Positions 27,176 to 39,835 of a stretch of 64,000 nt of DNA are shown here, piece by piece. Source of the DNA: Nelumbo lutea (taxonomy: Eukaryota > Streptophyta > Magnoliopsida > Proteales > Nelumbonaceae); NCBI GenBank assembly GCA_022828595.1, contig JAKGHH010000002.1, positions 110,992,855 through 111,056,854 of the forward strand, read 5' to 3'. The position numbers and the translations under genes were made by a program. Under the pieces are notes generated by a model. That model was not told the DNA's origin and did no database searches. It saw only the letters and a list, made by a program, of their open reading frames with translations. Each line of letters begins with the position of its first letter. Position 1 is the stretch's first letter.

Positions 27176-27340
27176 TGGAGAGTTCGGATCTCCTGCCCAT
27201 GAGAACTCTGCCCACATTTATCTCAGCCATACATGGAGAACATCTCATCCTCTGCATAGTATTATGCAGGGGAAGATATTCTCAATTCATGGGGGGTAGT
27301 GCATTGTGGGTAGGCATGGGCAGGAGATCCGGTGTCTTTA
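27176..27340. mobile_element. Short foldback element
   Basis: GGATCTCCTGCCCAT at 27186-27200 is exactly complementary to ATGGGCAGGAGATCC at 27316-27330, and the arms extend with mismatches (CTGCCCACAT against TGTGGGTAGG). The arms match the foldback family of 7613-8185. No coding content. Confidence 0.65.
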
Positions 27341-27344
27341 TATG

Positions 27345-29428
27345 GAACTACCAAAATTGGAGAGTCTAGTTCTCCACTTCAAGTGGATTCTAGAATGCAT
27401 GAGTTGGATTCTCCACTTCAAGGGACGCTCTCACCACTACACCACATATCCTTAAATGGATTCTAGCATGCCTGAATACCAATTGTAGGACATAGGACTG
27501 CAACTTGAGTTGGCTTAGCCCAAAACCAGCCTACAAAGGACAGTTTGGGTTAAAGTTCAAGCTAGGGTTAGAGTCAAAAAGTATGAACTCAATTTAATTG
27601 AGAAGTTTTTTTTTTTTTTTTGAAGCTGAGATGAAAATACCTTAGATATGGCTAAAGAGGTCACTTAGCCTATCAAGTAAAAGAGGTCAAAGTAGTAATT
27701 CAAATTATATTTTTAATCCTCACAACTAAAGAGTGGCTAAAATCATAGGTAAAAGAATTGACATAGATCTAATTGGTAGAATTTATTAGTGAGTAAAAAT
27801 ACCTTAGATATGAGATTTAATGAGAAACAATGAGAGTTAATACCTTAAGTTTAAATATAGGAATTAATGACTGGAAATTAAATAGGTGAAAAAGTAATAA
27901 TTCAAATTATATTTTCATCCCTCACAATTTGAGTGGGATTAAATTCAAGTGTAAGGTTATTTTGATAAAAAAAAGTTTATAGTCTCATTTTAAACTTTTA
28001 ATGATGATGATGATAGTGATAATATAATAATATAGATATTGTGAAAGAATGGACTTGTAAAGCACTACCATGATATAGTACAACCATGGTTCACTTAGCC
28101 TATTAAGTAATTAAACGAAAATTGAAGGACGAAATGGACAAAAACCAAGTATGAGAATATTCTAGAGAATACCCAAAAATATTAAAAATAGGAACTCCCC
28201 CCCCCCCCCCAATATCCATATGGGGGAAGCCACCAAATACCAAGGCCATCTATTTTTCCTCTCATCCTCTCTATTTTGGTTTTTGGTGGAAACATTGGCA
28301 TTCTCGTCTAACTCTTGAAGACCCCCTTTTCTCTTCATTGTCTCTGGCTATCTTTTCTGACTCAAAAGTTTAGTGAACAATATCTATATGGATGTTGAAA
28401 CGGACTGACATACTCAGCCCATAAAGCAGAAAGTCTTACATTTACCATCTTATAGTAGTTATAAACCATGTAAATAGAAGTATGAATATGGCTGCTCAGG
28501 AACTCGCATATAATGCGTGTAAATATAATATAGTAGTAGAAGGTGAGAGCAGCCAAAATAGTCCTTGTAATATTTTAATATAAGCAATGCAAGCTTTCCG
28601 AGGATTAAAAAAAAAAAACTGTTGGGATTCAACATTAGCAAACTATGATGGCCTAATCTCCTTGGACCTTTGGAGGACCAACCATTCTTCACTGGAGTTC
28701 ACTCTCCAACAATCAGAAAAAATCTTCAAAATTTTGGGGCTAATTTCGATTGAAAAATCTTTAGAATTTTGGGGGCTAATATCTCATAACTAGAGTAAAA
28801 AATGCCAAACCAATAATTTTCTCAATAATAGATATCTTTGCCATTGAATAAGGGGCTAATGTAATAGAATGAACTCGTATATCACTGCAGTAGTTTGGAA
28901 CAATGTTGTGGACAAATCAGCCTATGGATCTAAGTCTTAACCAACTTAAGAGTGTTATGCAGTCTCTTTCCCCTGTATGCATGCATAGCCTCCCTGTCTA
29001 TAAATATAGGGGAGTCCTTCCATTTAGGAGGGACTTCTAACATATTATCTTCCCAATTTCCCTGAATTCTTACGCCTTCTCCCTCTAGCTGAGACCTTAT
29101 CTCTTTGAAACCATAACTTTTTCAGCCATCCATCTTCTTAACTTTAGAGCTAAGCTCATCTCACCACTGCCTTACATAATAAATATAGATAGATATAGAT
29201 ATGGAAATGATAACCCTTCATATTGTTGGTTGCCAATTGCTAAGCTCAATACTAATCCCTACATGATAGCATCCCATGTGCTTGGGAATCATGCATATTG
29301 ATCACATGTAGAGAAATAAGAAGGTAATAAGGTACAAGGCCTTCATAAACATTTTTATTTTTTACTAATTCCAAAATTTAAATCATTTTTTTCTAAACGT
29401 TTCCCCGTTATTCTTCCATGGCCATTGG
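27345..29428. other. Intergenic, no gene seen
   Basis: AT-rich DNA with a T run at about 27608-27621 and a C homopolymer of about 14 at 28197-28210. Around 27620-27920 two diverged copies of a phrase like AATACCTTAGATATG and GTAATTCAAATTATATTTT suggest a local duplication. No protein-like frame. Confidence 0.5.
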
Positions 29429-31064
29429 TAGGTTGAGCATTATTTAGTTAAAACCAAAATGTTCAGTTTTGATTTTTTTGTTTGTTTGGTTAATTGGGTT
29501 TTTTGAATTTTAAATTTTACTATCGAAAAATTGAATTAATTGAATTTCATTATAATGAACCAAAATTGAGTTTTGGTTGGGCTTTCCTATAAGCGAGGTT
29601 TAAGATTTCAATACGATATATGGGTTGTGTTGTATCGTATCATATCTTTGAAAACAAATACAGAATACACATGGAAATCGGGTGTCTCATCTTTTTTTCA
29701 TGCGTATCAAACCCGTATCGGGGCAGATTGTTAGTGTATCAACGAAAAAGATACGACCAAAAATTGGAAAAAAAAAAAAGAGGGAAAGAAAACTTTTTTC
29801 CCTGAAATAATGCTTCTTACACCCCCAAATTACTCTAAAACTCCAAACCTCATTCCTAGAGTGCTAAGTTTGCAAAAATTTGCAAGAAACAAGTGTGAAT
29901 CGTTAATTCTTTGAAGATTTTTCAAATTTTGAAAAAAATATGGTAAAAATAGGTAAGTTTTTCAAATTTTTATAATATCTTATTATTTCTTTTTTTTTCT
30001 TGAATGTTTAAATTTATTTTGATCTACATTTCTTATATTAAAAACCACAATTTATTGTGTTATTAGTAGATTTATGGAAATTTCATGAAGATATTTGAGG
30101 AAAATATAAATTAACAAAAAAATTGAAAATGTAATTTTTTCTTTGCCTATAAAGACCAAATATGTTTTAGTTCTATGAATTTATCTATCATATCCATAGA
30201 GCAATTGAAAATTCTTCTTTAATATTTTTTTATTTTTAGAATTAAAAAATAAATAATAAATAATTATATTTTATCATTTGATCACAACAATTGAATATAT
30301 TATAATTATATGGATGATCTACCATATCCACAGACCAATTGAAATTTTTTGTTTACTAATTATTTTTTTATTTTTATATTTTAAGAATTAAAAAAATAAA
30401 TAATTAATTATATTTTATCATTTCATCACAATGATTGAATATATTATAATTTTATAGATGATCTATCATATCCACAAAGCAACTAAAATTTATTCTTTAA
30501 TAACTATTTTTTAATATATTATATAATGTTTATTTATTTTTATAGTTCCTATAAATAAATAATAATTATTTAAATAATAAATAATTATTAATTATATTTT
30601 CAATTAGAAGTTGTGCCAGTGCATGTTTTATGGTTGGATAGGAGAGTTAGGTTTTTTCCATCCCATAAAACATTAAAACTTAAGAATTATAATTTATAAA
30701 TTATAGTTAAGCATGGGATTGTTAATGAAATTATAATTAATACAATACATTTTCTCATAAAACTAATAAAATATATTAATTTAATGTATATACACATCAT
30801 TGAGGTCTTATATTTAGTGTTGTTGATGTAATTCTATGATTTATTAAAATATTTATAGTGTTTCCAAGCGTATCTATGCGTATCTTAGTTTTTCTCTGAT
30901 ACGCATGTGTATCCAAGGCGTATCTCGATACATCTCTTAAAATTGCCTTTCCGATACACTTGGCATTTCTGATACTTTGAACCTTGCTTGTAAGGGATTT
31001 GGATAATTTGGTTTTGATTTATTCAGTTCAATTATTAACCAAATAAACTAAATGCTCACCCTTA
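29429..31064. mobile_element. Inverted-repeat element interrupted by a second element
   Basis: The outer ends are TAGGTTGAGCATTATTTAG at 29429 and, on the opposite strand, TAAGGGTGAGCATTTAG at 31064; both are followed by AAACC/GGTTT-rich sequence like that of the hAT MITE at 4410. No clear target duplication was found. An inner element lies at about 29609-30988: its ends are CGAGGTTTAAGATTTC and, reversed, CAAGGTTCAAAGTATC, with CCTATAAG and CTTGTAAG flanks (six of eight). The inner element carries GTATCGTATC-type words near both ends. Confidence 0.45.
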
Positions 31065-33730
31065 CTAATTGAACAACTTTAATTAACGATCACTAAGACC
31101 GTAAAAAAGATTACTTTTATAACGAAAAAAAATCTCACAAAGACTTATGGAGGTTTTAAAAAACTCAGGGTTAGGGGTGTTCATGGGTTGGTTTGGTTCG
31201 ATCTCAAGTAGTTTGGCCACCAAACTAACTTGATCGGGCTAGGGAATTGGTTATCCAAAATTAACCAACCATTACAGAACATTGGCCAACTCGTGTTGTA
31301 ACAGTTTGGGTCAATTTATCGGTTTGGTTGGTTGGTTCAAAAGATTTACATTTTAAAATAGTAGTGGTACTATTATAAAATTAAATTTAAAAATAAACTT
31401 ATAATATAAAATATTTTGAACTATAAAATTTTTCCATATTAGAAATTAAATTTAAAACATAAAATATTAATATATCTATGGTTGAGTTGGGTCGGTTTAC
31501 ACATGGACAAATTGAAATTGACCCGACCTTTCTGATAAGCACAATGGTTGAACTGAAGCCGACCGAAAATACTAGAAAACCAAACACCTTAGATCAAGTA
31601 GGGTTGGGTTGGTTGGTATCATCAGTTTGAGAAACAATCTTGGTTAGAGTATTTATGCTTTGTTTTGTATCATTTCTTTCCATTTCTATTTATGGAAAAA
31701 TGCTTGAGAATGAACATTTTTCTATTTCTTTTGTTTGTGAGAAACAGTGAATATTAAATGCACGAATGAGGGTGTGGAACTTTTCTTGACTAAAATACCC
31801 ACATCTGTTATTTACTTCATCTCTAATTACAAAGGTTGAAAACATAATTTCAAATAAATTTTTTTAATACATTTAATCCTTTCTCATTAACTCTTGTATT
31901 TAAGGTATTATCTCCCATTCTCTCTTATTAAATCCCATATATAAGTTATTTTTCTCTAATAAATGCTAATGATTAGATTTATGTCTGATATTTTTCACAA
32001 CATAAACCCATATATTTTAAAAATTAATAAAAAGCAAAACCATTCTTTATCCAAGTGATGACTAAGCAATTCAACTATCTAAATCAAATTAGCCAATCCA
32101 TGAAGTTACAGTCAAATAATAAATTTTTTAAATAGAAATAAATATAGAAAATTTACAAAAATGTAAAAAAATATACACATTTATGATATTTTTATTAATC
32201 AAATTAAAAATAAAGTGTAATAAACAATAATTATTTTTGTTGATGATGAAAATGAAATACATAATCTAAAACTGGCCAAAAATTAAATTATTTTCCTGTT
32301 TAGCAAATATCAGTAGTTCAATTTTTTGGTCGAATCTATCAACCTTTAATGTCATAATTAAATAACACAAAATAATAAAATATAAAAACACAAAAAAATA
32401 CATAGATTTTACAAAAAACATTTGGGCACATGTTATCATATATTTATCATATTAAACAAAAGATCAGTGTACATAATAGTATTATTTTTACACACATAGA
32501 AATAAAAAAAAAATTATAGAAAAAGAATTGAACACATCTATAACTCCATATTTACACTGTTATTAAAAATAGAGCAATTTCCTTAAACTATCACTACTGT
32601 TTAGCTAATTGACTAACTCCATTCGTATTGTTTAGTTAATGGCTTAAAATACCCCTAAGTTTTCTAACAATTGTCTATAACCTCCCTTGTCGTTAATTTT
32701 CTGCACACTTCATTCACATGTGACATCACATGAGTGATCATTGTTTAAATTTTCCTAAAATACCATTATTGTTCAATGACCTTCTAGAAGTCGGTTCAAC
32801 AGAAGCCCCATCACCTCCTCCAGAAGTCGGTTCACATGAGAAAACCAGCATGACAACATGAATGAAATTGGCACATTTCTGAGAGAGAGAAAACAAGGCC
32901 ATTGTGGAGTGGTTAGGGATAATAAGAAAAGAGGGACGTTTGAACAAAAATGACAACAATTTCTTCTTATTTATCTATTTCCCTTCTTATTTATCCATTC
33001 AGTTCTCCTTACAAAAACAACCGGAAAACACGATAGACCTGCCTCAAATATACAACCACCCAATCACCTAGAGAAGTGTGCAGTTTTTTAATCAAACAAC
33101 CGCTTCCACATTCATGCATCTCTCTCTCTCTCTCAAGAAAATTATAAAGGAAAAGATGAAAAAAATAGGGAAACAATAAAGCGACATGAAGCAGATTAAC
33201 TTGAGAAAAACAAAAGCATTCCCCCTCTCTCTAAAAAGCTTTCTACTCTTATATTGTTTGTTGAAGAGAAGAGAGCGAAGCAACTAATGACTCTATGACT
33301 TTTTTTTTATCTCTAGAGCTAGAAATCTTTGGATAACAAAGAAATTGTGTTGGGAAACCCTAGAAATGGAAACCGAGAAGCTAAGGATTTGGGGATTTGT
33401 GTGGCATTCGAATGTGAGAGCCTTAGATCTGTCATGGCCAATCTTCGAGGTGGTGGGGGAGTTGTTTCACTGGTTACAATAGCTTCGGAGTTGAGTGGCA
33501 ACGAGAGTGGAGTTTGGATGCGGATGAGTTTATAAATCTGTTGCACGGGTCGGATCCGGTGAAGGTTGAGCTCAACTGGTTGGAGAATGAAGTTAGAGGT
33601 GGGGATGCGATTTGATATGGTGTTTTTTGGGGAGATTTGGAGGTGTTTTGGGGGGCGATTCTTGTGCTTATGGAGCTTTTGCGTTAAGTGTTATTCTTTT
33701 ACTTGCCCTTTGTAGACAAGGATCGAGAAT
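30652..33730. repeat. 3.1-kb duplicated block, copy 1
   Basis: Matches 36655-39736 in the same order and orientation with an offset of about 6.0 kb. Shared landmarks are CCATCCC(A/G)TAAAACATTA at the start, GCGTATCTTAGTTTTTCTC, GTTCATGGGT(T/C)GGTTTGGTT, AGAAAACCAGCATGA, the MAP70 exon region and the final CTTGCCCTTTGTAGACA. The start lies inside the nested inverted-repeat element of 29429-31064, so copy 2 carries only the right part of that element and copy 1 is closer to the original arrangement. Confidence 0.85.
33434..33730 (+). pseudogene. MAP70 (microtubule-associated protein 70) fragment, copy 1
   Basis: MAP70 proteins are plant-specific coiled-coil proteins of the cortical microtubules. 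The ATG at 33434 starts MANLRGGGGVVSLVT, and about 80 bases later the sequence encodes DADEFINLLHGSDPVKVELN and then ENEVR, the conserved start of the MAP70 family. The two parts are in different frames because about 135 bases present in copy 2 are deleted after 33510. The exon ends GTTAGAG|GTGGGG at 33598, and the intron (33599-33715) ends TTTGTAG before ACAAGGATCGAGAA, the start of exon 2. Homology is lost after 33730. The intron shows capture from genomic DNA rather than from mRNA. It is broken and lies inside the Pack-MULE; the sequence upstream (33090-33430) looks like the gene's own leader. Confidence 0.8.
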
Positions 33731-34080
33731 CCAAAGAGCATAGTAGACATCCAATGACAACGACGACAAAGTAGGGCAAAGAGAGAAAGAAAGCCAACAA
33801 ACGAAAAAGCCAGAAAGAGAGAAGAAGAGGGGTTTCAAATTCATATGTTGAATCCAAAGAGCGGCACGACGATCGATGAAGGAGAAGCTGGTCTTGGTTC
33901 CAACGAAACCAAGAAGCTTAGGGCGGGAAGGAAGAAGATGAAGAAAGAGAGAAGAGGGGTTTCAGATTCATACATTGAAGAAAGAGAGAAAGAGAAAGAT
34001 CATCATCGGAACTGCTCTGAAACATCCTCAGTAGAACTACTTAGCAGTTGGGTTTTATTTTGAAATTTGAGGAATAGTGG
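33731..34080. other. Unrecognised Pack-MULE interior
   Basis: A purine-rich segment between the MAP70 piece and the right terminal repeat. A 72-codon plus-strand frame at 33845-34063 is lysine- and glutamate-rich (RKKMKKERRG, EEREKEKDHH) but matches no family I know. The phrase GAGAGAAGA(A)GAGGGGTTTC occurs twice (33818 and 33947), suggesting a local duplication. Confidence 0.35.
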
Positions 34081-34240
34081 AGGGCAAATTTGACATTTCT
34101 TTTTTTCCCTTAGCACTTAACGGTGATGTCAACTTTTAGAAGCACTAAGGGTACTTTAAGACAATATATAAACAATAAGGGTACAATTAGTCAATTTCAC
34201 AAACAATAGGGGAAGTTTAAGGAAATTGCCCTTAAAAATA

Positions 34241-35696
34241 TGAATAAGATTGTATAACTTTCTTTTGACTAAAATACTTATTTTTTTAATTTAATCTTAT
34301 TTAGTTGTGAGGTTTAAAATGTAGTTTGAACTACAATTTTCACATCATTTAATTCCCTTTCTTTAAATATTACATTTTTTTTTATAAATGAACAAAAAAA
34401 TATATATCAAGACAATAAAACACTACAAAAAGAATAGTCTAGCCAAATAGGTAGGTATGTCAATGATACCCAAAACTTCGCAGCCCAATATGAGGTGCTT
34501 ATGCAATCAGATTCTGATTTTGCAATCTACATCCAACTAATAGTAAAAAATTAAAATATAAAAATAAAAATATATGAATTTTATAGAAAATTTTGGATAC
34601 ATTATTCCTATCATTATCATCATCTAAATTGCCACATGCAAAGCATGTGCATTTACTAGTATCTATAATAGAATGAGGAGTGTAGAAACCATTGTTTTAA
34701 AAAACGACCTAGAATCGGAACCGTTTTGGCCACCGATTTTCTGGGTTGGTGGTTTGAATGGACAGCCTGTTTTGACAAAAACAAATGGCCAAAACCGTTG
34801 AATAGGTCAAATGAGTCAACAGTTTGACCACCCAGGTCAAGGGATTGTTGACCGATTCAATGGTTTTTGCCGAGGGATCGGGTTTGGGGTAAAACGGAAC
34901 TGATTACTAGGAAAGGTTCCAGAGCCAAACAGTCTGATTGTTCAAGTCAACAACGGTTCGAAAACCATTCTAGAAACAATACACGTGTGCAAAACTGAAA
35001 ACAAATATTAAGAAAACAAAAATAACTCATAACTTTTCTTCTTGAATTCAAACTTTCCGCCACTAGTTTCATAATGGGTAAAAGAGATAGCCACTACCTA
35101 TTCAACGAAATCTATAAATGGGTCAAGTCCATAAAAACCCTCTTCAAGACTCCAACCTACTAGTGCACCCCACTATTTGAAAAAAAAAAAGCCTTAAAGA
35201 GGCCAGCAATCAAAGCCAGGGAAACCGGTTACTCTGTACATGTTTTGAGTTTAATACAAAGGGTCGCAACGGAATGATGCCACCGTTCTCTTGTATAGTT
35301 AATCATGGTACTTAGGTTGCAATGAATCCTAGCAGTGCCATTGATAAATCATTGAAATTCACAAGTATTTTAAGGCTACTAATATGGAATTCCAATTAAT
35401 AAGGGTTAATCTTAATCAATAGGTCGTTAACCTAATTAACTAGCGAGTTGCTCATCACCACTGTATGCTTTTCTTAGCACTAACCAGGGGAAAGAAATCC
35501 TTTAAGGTGGCGTTTGATAACACTATTCATACGTTTGGTCTAAAATATCAACTTTTTAGATGCAATGCATATTTGGTGTTGCATTTGAAATATGATCTGA
35601 TTTTTTTTTTCAGATTTGAAATTGTAAGACCCATGCCGTCGCTTAACACACTCAGACACGTTTTAGATGTGGCCTAAAGTAAAAAATATCCCTACC

Positions 35697-35747
<51 letters not shown>

Positions 35748-36654
35748 GCGTAAACTTGGTCCTAGACCTCTTGTTCTTCATTGACGACCTCATCTGCACC
35801 TCACCTTCCTCCGGAGTCTCTGAACATCAACTTTGATCGCTTTGCTACTGCTGATATTGCAGATTCCTCATGTCAACAACTCTCATACCACCAACAAGCG
35901 CACTTTGACGCACTAGCACTGGAAATGCCGAAATAGGAGGAAATCCACCACCTCCTCCTCCTCCACCACCACCATCCATCTTCTGCCTCTCCCAACTAGG
36001 ACCCTATGTGGATCCTACATGATTGTACAGCACCATCGGTGGCAGTGGCGAAGGAGACTAGATATGATGTAGGTATTGTTGCTAGTACTTGGTCGTGCAC
36101 CCACTAGGAAATTCTTTCTGGTAAAAGCTCCCGTGGCAACCACATGCTACGCACCTCATAGCCTCCTTGTTCCCTTCCTCACCTACCGCCATGAACTCCC
36201 CACACCCATCGTAGGAGTGGCCACGGATCGACGTCGAGTGGTTCCTCTAACATTAATTATTTTAATATTTTTTATTAATTTTACTTGTGTTATTTATTAA
36301 TTATTAATTATTTTTATTAATTAGTCATTTTTTATTATTTCATTAATTTTTAAAAATTAATTTATTTTTTATGTAAATTATTAATTATTAATTATTTTAA
36401 TATTTTTATAGTCATCTTTTTTAATTTTAATCCTTTTATTTATTAATTAGTAATTTTTAATTGTTATTTTGTTATTTTTTATTCGTATTGTTTCAATATT
36501 ATTTTGAACTTGAAATTTATTTTTTATGAGATGATGCAAATTGAACTCAACATTTCCAAATAGTATGTTTTAGGGGTAAAATAGTAAAATTAGTGAATTT
36601 TAGATGGTAAAGAGTTTATCCAACACAAACAAAACTTACCGATTCAGAGATGGA
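34241..36654. other. Intergenic with a (TC)n microsatellite
   Basis: A perfect CT/TC tract runs from about 35699 to 35745. A fragment of the GGTTCGAA-type dispersed repeat lies at 34700-34980. Sequence at 35760-36060 is exon-like in base composition (proline- and histidine-rich CCTCCTCCTCC at 35950) but has in-frame stops, and I cannot assign it. From 36250 to 36600 it is AT-rich with TTAATTATT words. Confidence 0.5.
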
Positions 36655-39600
36655 TTTTTTCCATCCCGTAAAACATTAAAACTTAAGAATTATAATTTAT
36701 AAATTATAGTTAAGCATGTGATTGTTAATGAAATTATAATTAATACAATACATTTCTTCATAAAACTAACAAAATATATTAATTTAATGTATATACACAT
36801 TGTTGAGGTCTTATATTCAGTGTTGTTTATGTAATTTTATGATTTATTAAAGTATTTATAGTGTTTCCAAGTGTATCTATGCGTATCTTAGTTTTTCTCC
36901 GATATGCATGTGTATCCAAGGCGTATCTCGATACGTCTCTTAAAATTGCCTTTCCGATACACTTGGCATTTCTGATACTTTGAACCTTGCTTGTAAGGGA
37001 TTTGGATAATCTGGTTTTGATTTATTTGGTTCAATTATTAACCAAATAAACTAAATGCTCACCTTTACTAGTTGAACAACTTTAATTAATGATCACTAAG
37101 ACCGTACAAAAGATTAGTTTTATAACCAAAAAAATCTCAGAAAGACTTTTGGAGGTTTGAAAAAACTCAAGGTTAGGGGTGTTCATGGGTCGGTTTGGTT
37201 TGATCTCAAGTTGTTTGGCCAACCAAACCAACTTGATCGGGCTTAGGAATTGGTTATCCAAAACTAACCAACCATTACTGAACATCAGCCAACTCGTGTT
37301 GTAGCAATTTGGGTTAATTTATCAGTTTGGTCAGTTGGTTCAAAAGATTTACATTTTAAAAATTGTAATGATACTATTATAAAATTAAATTTAAAAATAA
37401 ATTTATAATATAAAATATTTTGAACTAGGAAATTTTTTCATATTAGAAATTAAATTTAAAACATAAAATATTAATATATATCTATGGTTGAGTTGGGTCG
37501 GTTTACACATGGCCAAACTGAAATTGACCTGACCTCTCTGATAAGCACAATGGTTAAACCGAAGCTGGCCAAAAATACTAGAAAACCAAACACCTTAGAT
37601 CAAGTAGGGTTGGGTTGGGTTGGTTGGTTTCATTAGTTTGAGAATTAATCTTGGTTAGATTATTATGCTTTGTTTTGTATCATTTATCTCCATTTCTATT
37701 TATGGGGAAATTCTCAAAAAGGAACTTTTTCTATTTCTTTTGTTTGTGAGAAATAATGAACATCTATCTATAATATTATAAAAAGTACAAATGAGGGTGT
37801 GGAACTTTTCTTAACTAAAATACCCACATTTGTTACTTACTCAATCTCTAATTATGAAGGTTGAAAACATATTTTCAAAATTTTTACCTCATTTAATCCT
37901 CTCTCATTAACTCTTGTATTTAAGGTATTAACTCTCATTCTCTCTTATTAAATCCCATATTTAAGTTACTTTTCACTAATAAATGCTACTGATTAGATTC
38001 ATGTGCAATACTTTTCACAACATAAACCCATACATTTTAAAACTTAATAAAAAACAAAACAATTCTTTATCCAAATGATGACTAAGCAATTCAATTATCT
38101 AGATCAAATTAGCCAATCCATGAAGTTATAGTCAAATAATAAATTTTTTAAATAGAAATAAATATAGCAAATTACAAAAATGTAAAAAAAAAAACACATT
38201 TATTAATTAAATTAAAAAAAAGAAGTATAATAAACAAGAATTATTTTTATTGATGATGAAAATGAAATACATAATCTAAAATTGAGCAAAAATTAAATTA
38301 TTTTCCTGTCTAGTGGAGATCAATAGTTCAACTTTTTGGCCAAATCTATCAACATTTAATGTCATAATTAAATAACACACATTAATAGAATATAAAATCA
38401 CTTAAAATAAAAAAAAACATAAATTTTACAAAAAACATTTGGTCGTTTCCTTAAAATATCACTACTGTTTACCTATTAACTAACTCCACCCTTATTGTTT
38501 AGTTAATGGCTTAAAATGCCCCTAAGTTTTCTAGCAATTGTCTAAAACCTCCCTTGGTGTTAATTTTCCATCACTCTTCGTTCACATGTGGCATCACATG
38601 AGTGGTCACTCTTTTAAAATTCCTAAAATACCCTTATTGTTCAATGATCTCCTGGAAGTTGGTTCAACAGAAGCCTCGTCACCTCCTTCGAAAGTCGGTT
38701 CACATGAGAAAACCAGCATGAATGCATGGACAAAATCGACACATTTCTGAGAGAGAAAACAGGACTATCGTGGAATGGTTAGGGATAATAAAAAAAGATG
38801 GACGTTTGAACAAAAATGACGGCAATTTCTTCTTATTTATCTATTTTCTTTTTTCTTATTTATCCATTCAGTTCTTACAAAGCAGTCAGAAAACACAATA
38901 GACCTGCCTCAAATATACAACCACCCATTCACCCATAGAAGTGTTGTAGTTTTTTAGTTTTTTAATCAAATAGCCACTTCCACATCCATGCCTCTTTCTC
39001 TCTCAAGAAAATTAAAAGGAAAAGAGGAAAAGAAAAGATGGAAACAATAGAGAGACATGGAAGCAAATTAACTTGAGAAAAACAAAAGCATTCCCCCTCT
39101 CTCTAAAAAGCTTTCTACTCTTATATTGTTTGTTGAAGAGAAGAAAGAGAAGCAAGTAATGACTCAATGGCTTTTTTTTTCAATCTCTAGAGCTAGAAAT
39201 CCTTGGAGAATGAAGAGATTGTGTTGGGAAACCCTAGAATTGGAAATCGAGAAGCTAAGGATTTGGGGATTTGTGTGGCATTCGAATGTGAGAGCTTTAG
39301 ATCTGTCATGGCCGATCTTCGAGGCGGTGGGGAGGTTGTTACACTGGCTACAATGGCATCGGAGTTGAGTGGCAACGGGAGTGGCATTGGTGGAAGGAAT
39401 GGTCGTTCGTCGAGGAATGAGGTGGCACCAACATCGGTGTCAACACCACCATTGATAGTTTCATAATCATTTAAGGAAGGGAAAAAGACGTCGAAGAATC
39501 AGACGTCAATGAGGCCGAGTTTGGATGTGGATGAGTTTATAAATTTGTTGCACATGTCGGATCTAGTGAAGGTTGAGCTCAACCGGTTGGAGAATGAAGT

Positions 39601-39736
39601 TAGAGGTGGGAATGTGATTTGATATGGTGGTTTTTGGGGAGATTTGAAGGTGTCTTGGGGAAAATTCTTGTGTTTATGGGGATTTTGTGTTAAGTGTCAT
39701 TTTTTTACTTGCCCTTTGTAGACATGGATTGATAAT
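36655..39736. repeat. 3.1-kb duplicated block, copy 2
   Basis: Second copy of 30652-33730. It starts within the remnant of the inner inverted-repeat element and keeps the repeat family member at 37173-37645. The left Mutator-type terminal repeat is present from about 38446 (TTTCCTTAAAATATCACTAC) but its outermost bases and about 150 bases of upstream flank are deleted relative to copy 1. No matching right terminal repeat is visible downstream, so the Pack-MULE copy here is incomplete. Confidence 0.85.
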
Positions 39737-39835
39737 TAAGGGAGGCTCAGATGGAAATCAAGGCATTGAAATTGTCAAAACGCCTGAGAGAAAAGGTCAT
39801 TGAAGAGGTTGCAACCAAGATGTTGAATATGTTTA
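39308..39835 (+). pseudogene. MAP70 fragment, copy 2 (exon 1, intron, part of exon 2)
   Basis: Reading from ATG at 39308 gives MADLRGGGEVVTLATMASEL, then GGRNGRSSRNEVAPTSVST and PPLIVS, a TAA at 39464, then in the same frame FKEGKKTSKNQTSMRPSLDV, DEFINLLH and VKVELNRLENEVR. Exon 1 ends at 39605 (AGAG|GTGGG), the intron is 39606-39721, and exon 2 starts ACATGG. Exon 2 has TGA TAA right away, then an open stretch EAQMEIKALKLSKRLREKVI to about 39830. This is recognisably MAP70 and longer than copy 1, so it preserves what the capture originally contained. Three stop codons make it non-functional. The deletion in copy 1 and the stops here are independent damage. Confidence 0.82.

Larger units (their letters stand above)
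32572..34231. mobile_element. Pack-MULE (Mutator-like) with perfect 9-bp target duplication
   Basis: A 1660-bp element. The left end begins GAGCAATTTCCTTAAACT and the right end, on the other strand, begins GGGCAATTTCCTTAAACT. Similarity continues inward for about 140 bases (ATTGACTAA, CTTATTGTTTA and CCCTTAG against ATTGACTAA, CGTATTGTTTA and CCCCTAAG), so it has long terminal inverted repeats. Nine bases are duplicated exactly at the flanks: TTAAAAATA at 32563-32571 and 34232-34240. Long arms and a 9-bp duplication are diagnostic of Mutator-like elements. There is no transposase. The interior carries MAP70 exon 1, an intron and the start of exon 2, then an unrecognised segment (33731-34080). 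Confidence 0.9.

Noticed and set aside
28197..28210. C homopolymer as a regulatory or structural element
   Set aside because: A single low-complexity run without partners; could also be an assembly or sequencing length error.
30652..39736. The two 3.1-kb blocks as LTRs of one large retrotransposon
   Set aside because: No primer-binding site or polypurine tract at the inner edges, no gag-pol between them, and the blocks contain cut-off pieces of other transposons and an intron-bearing gene fragment.
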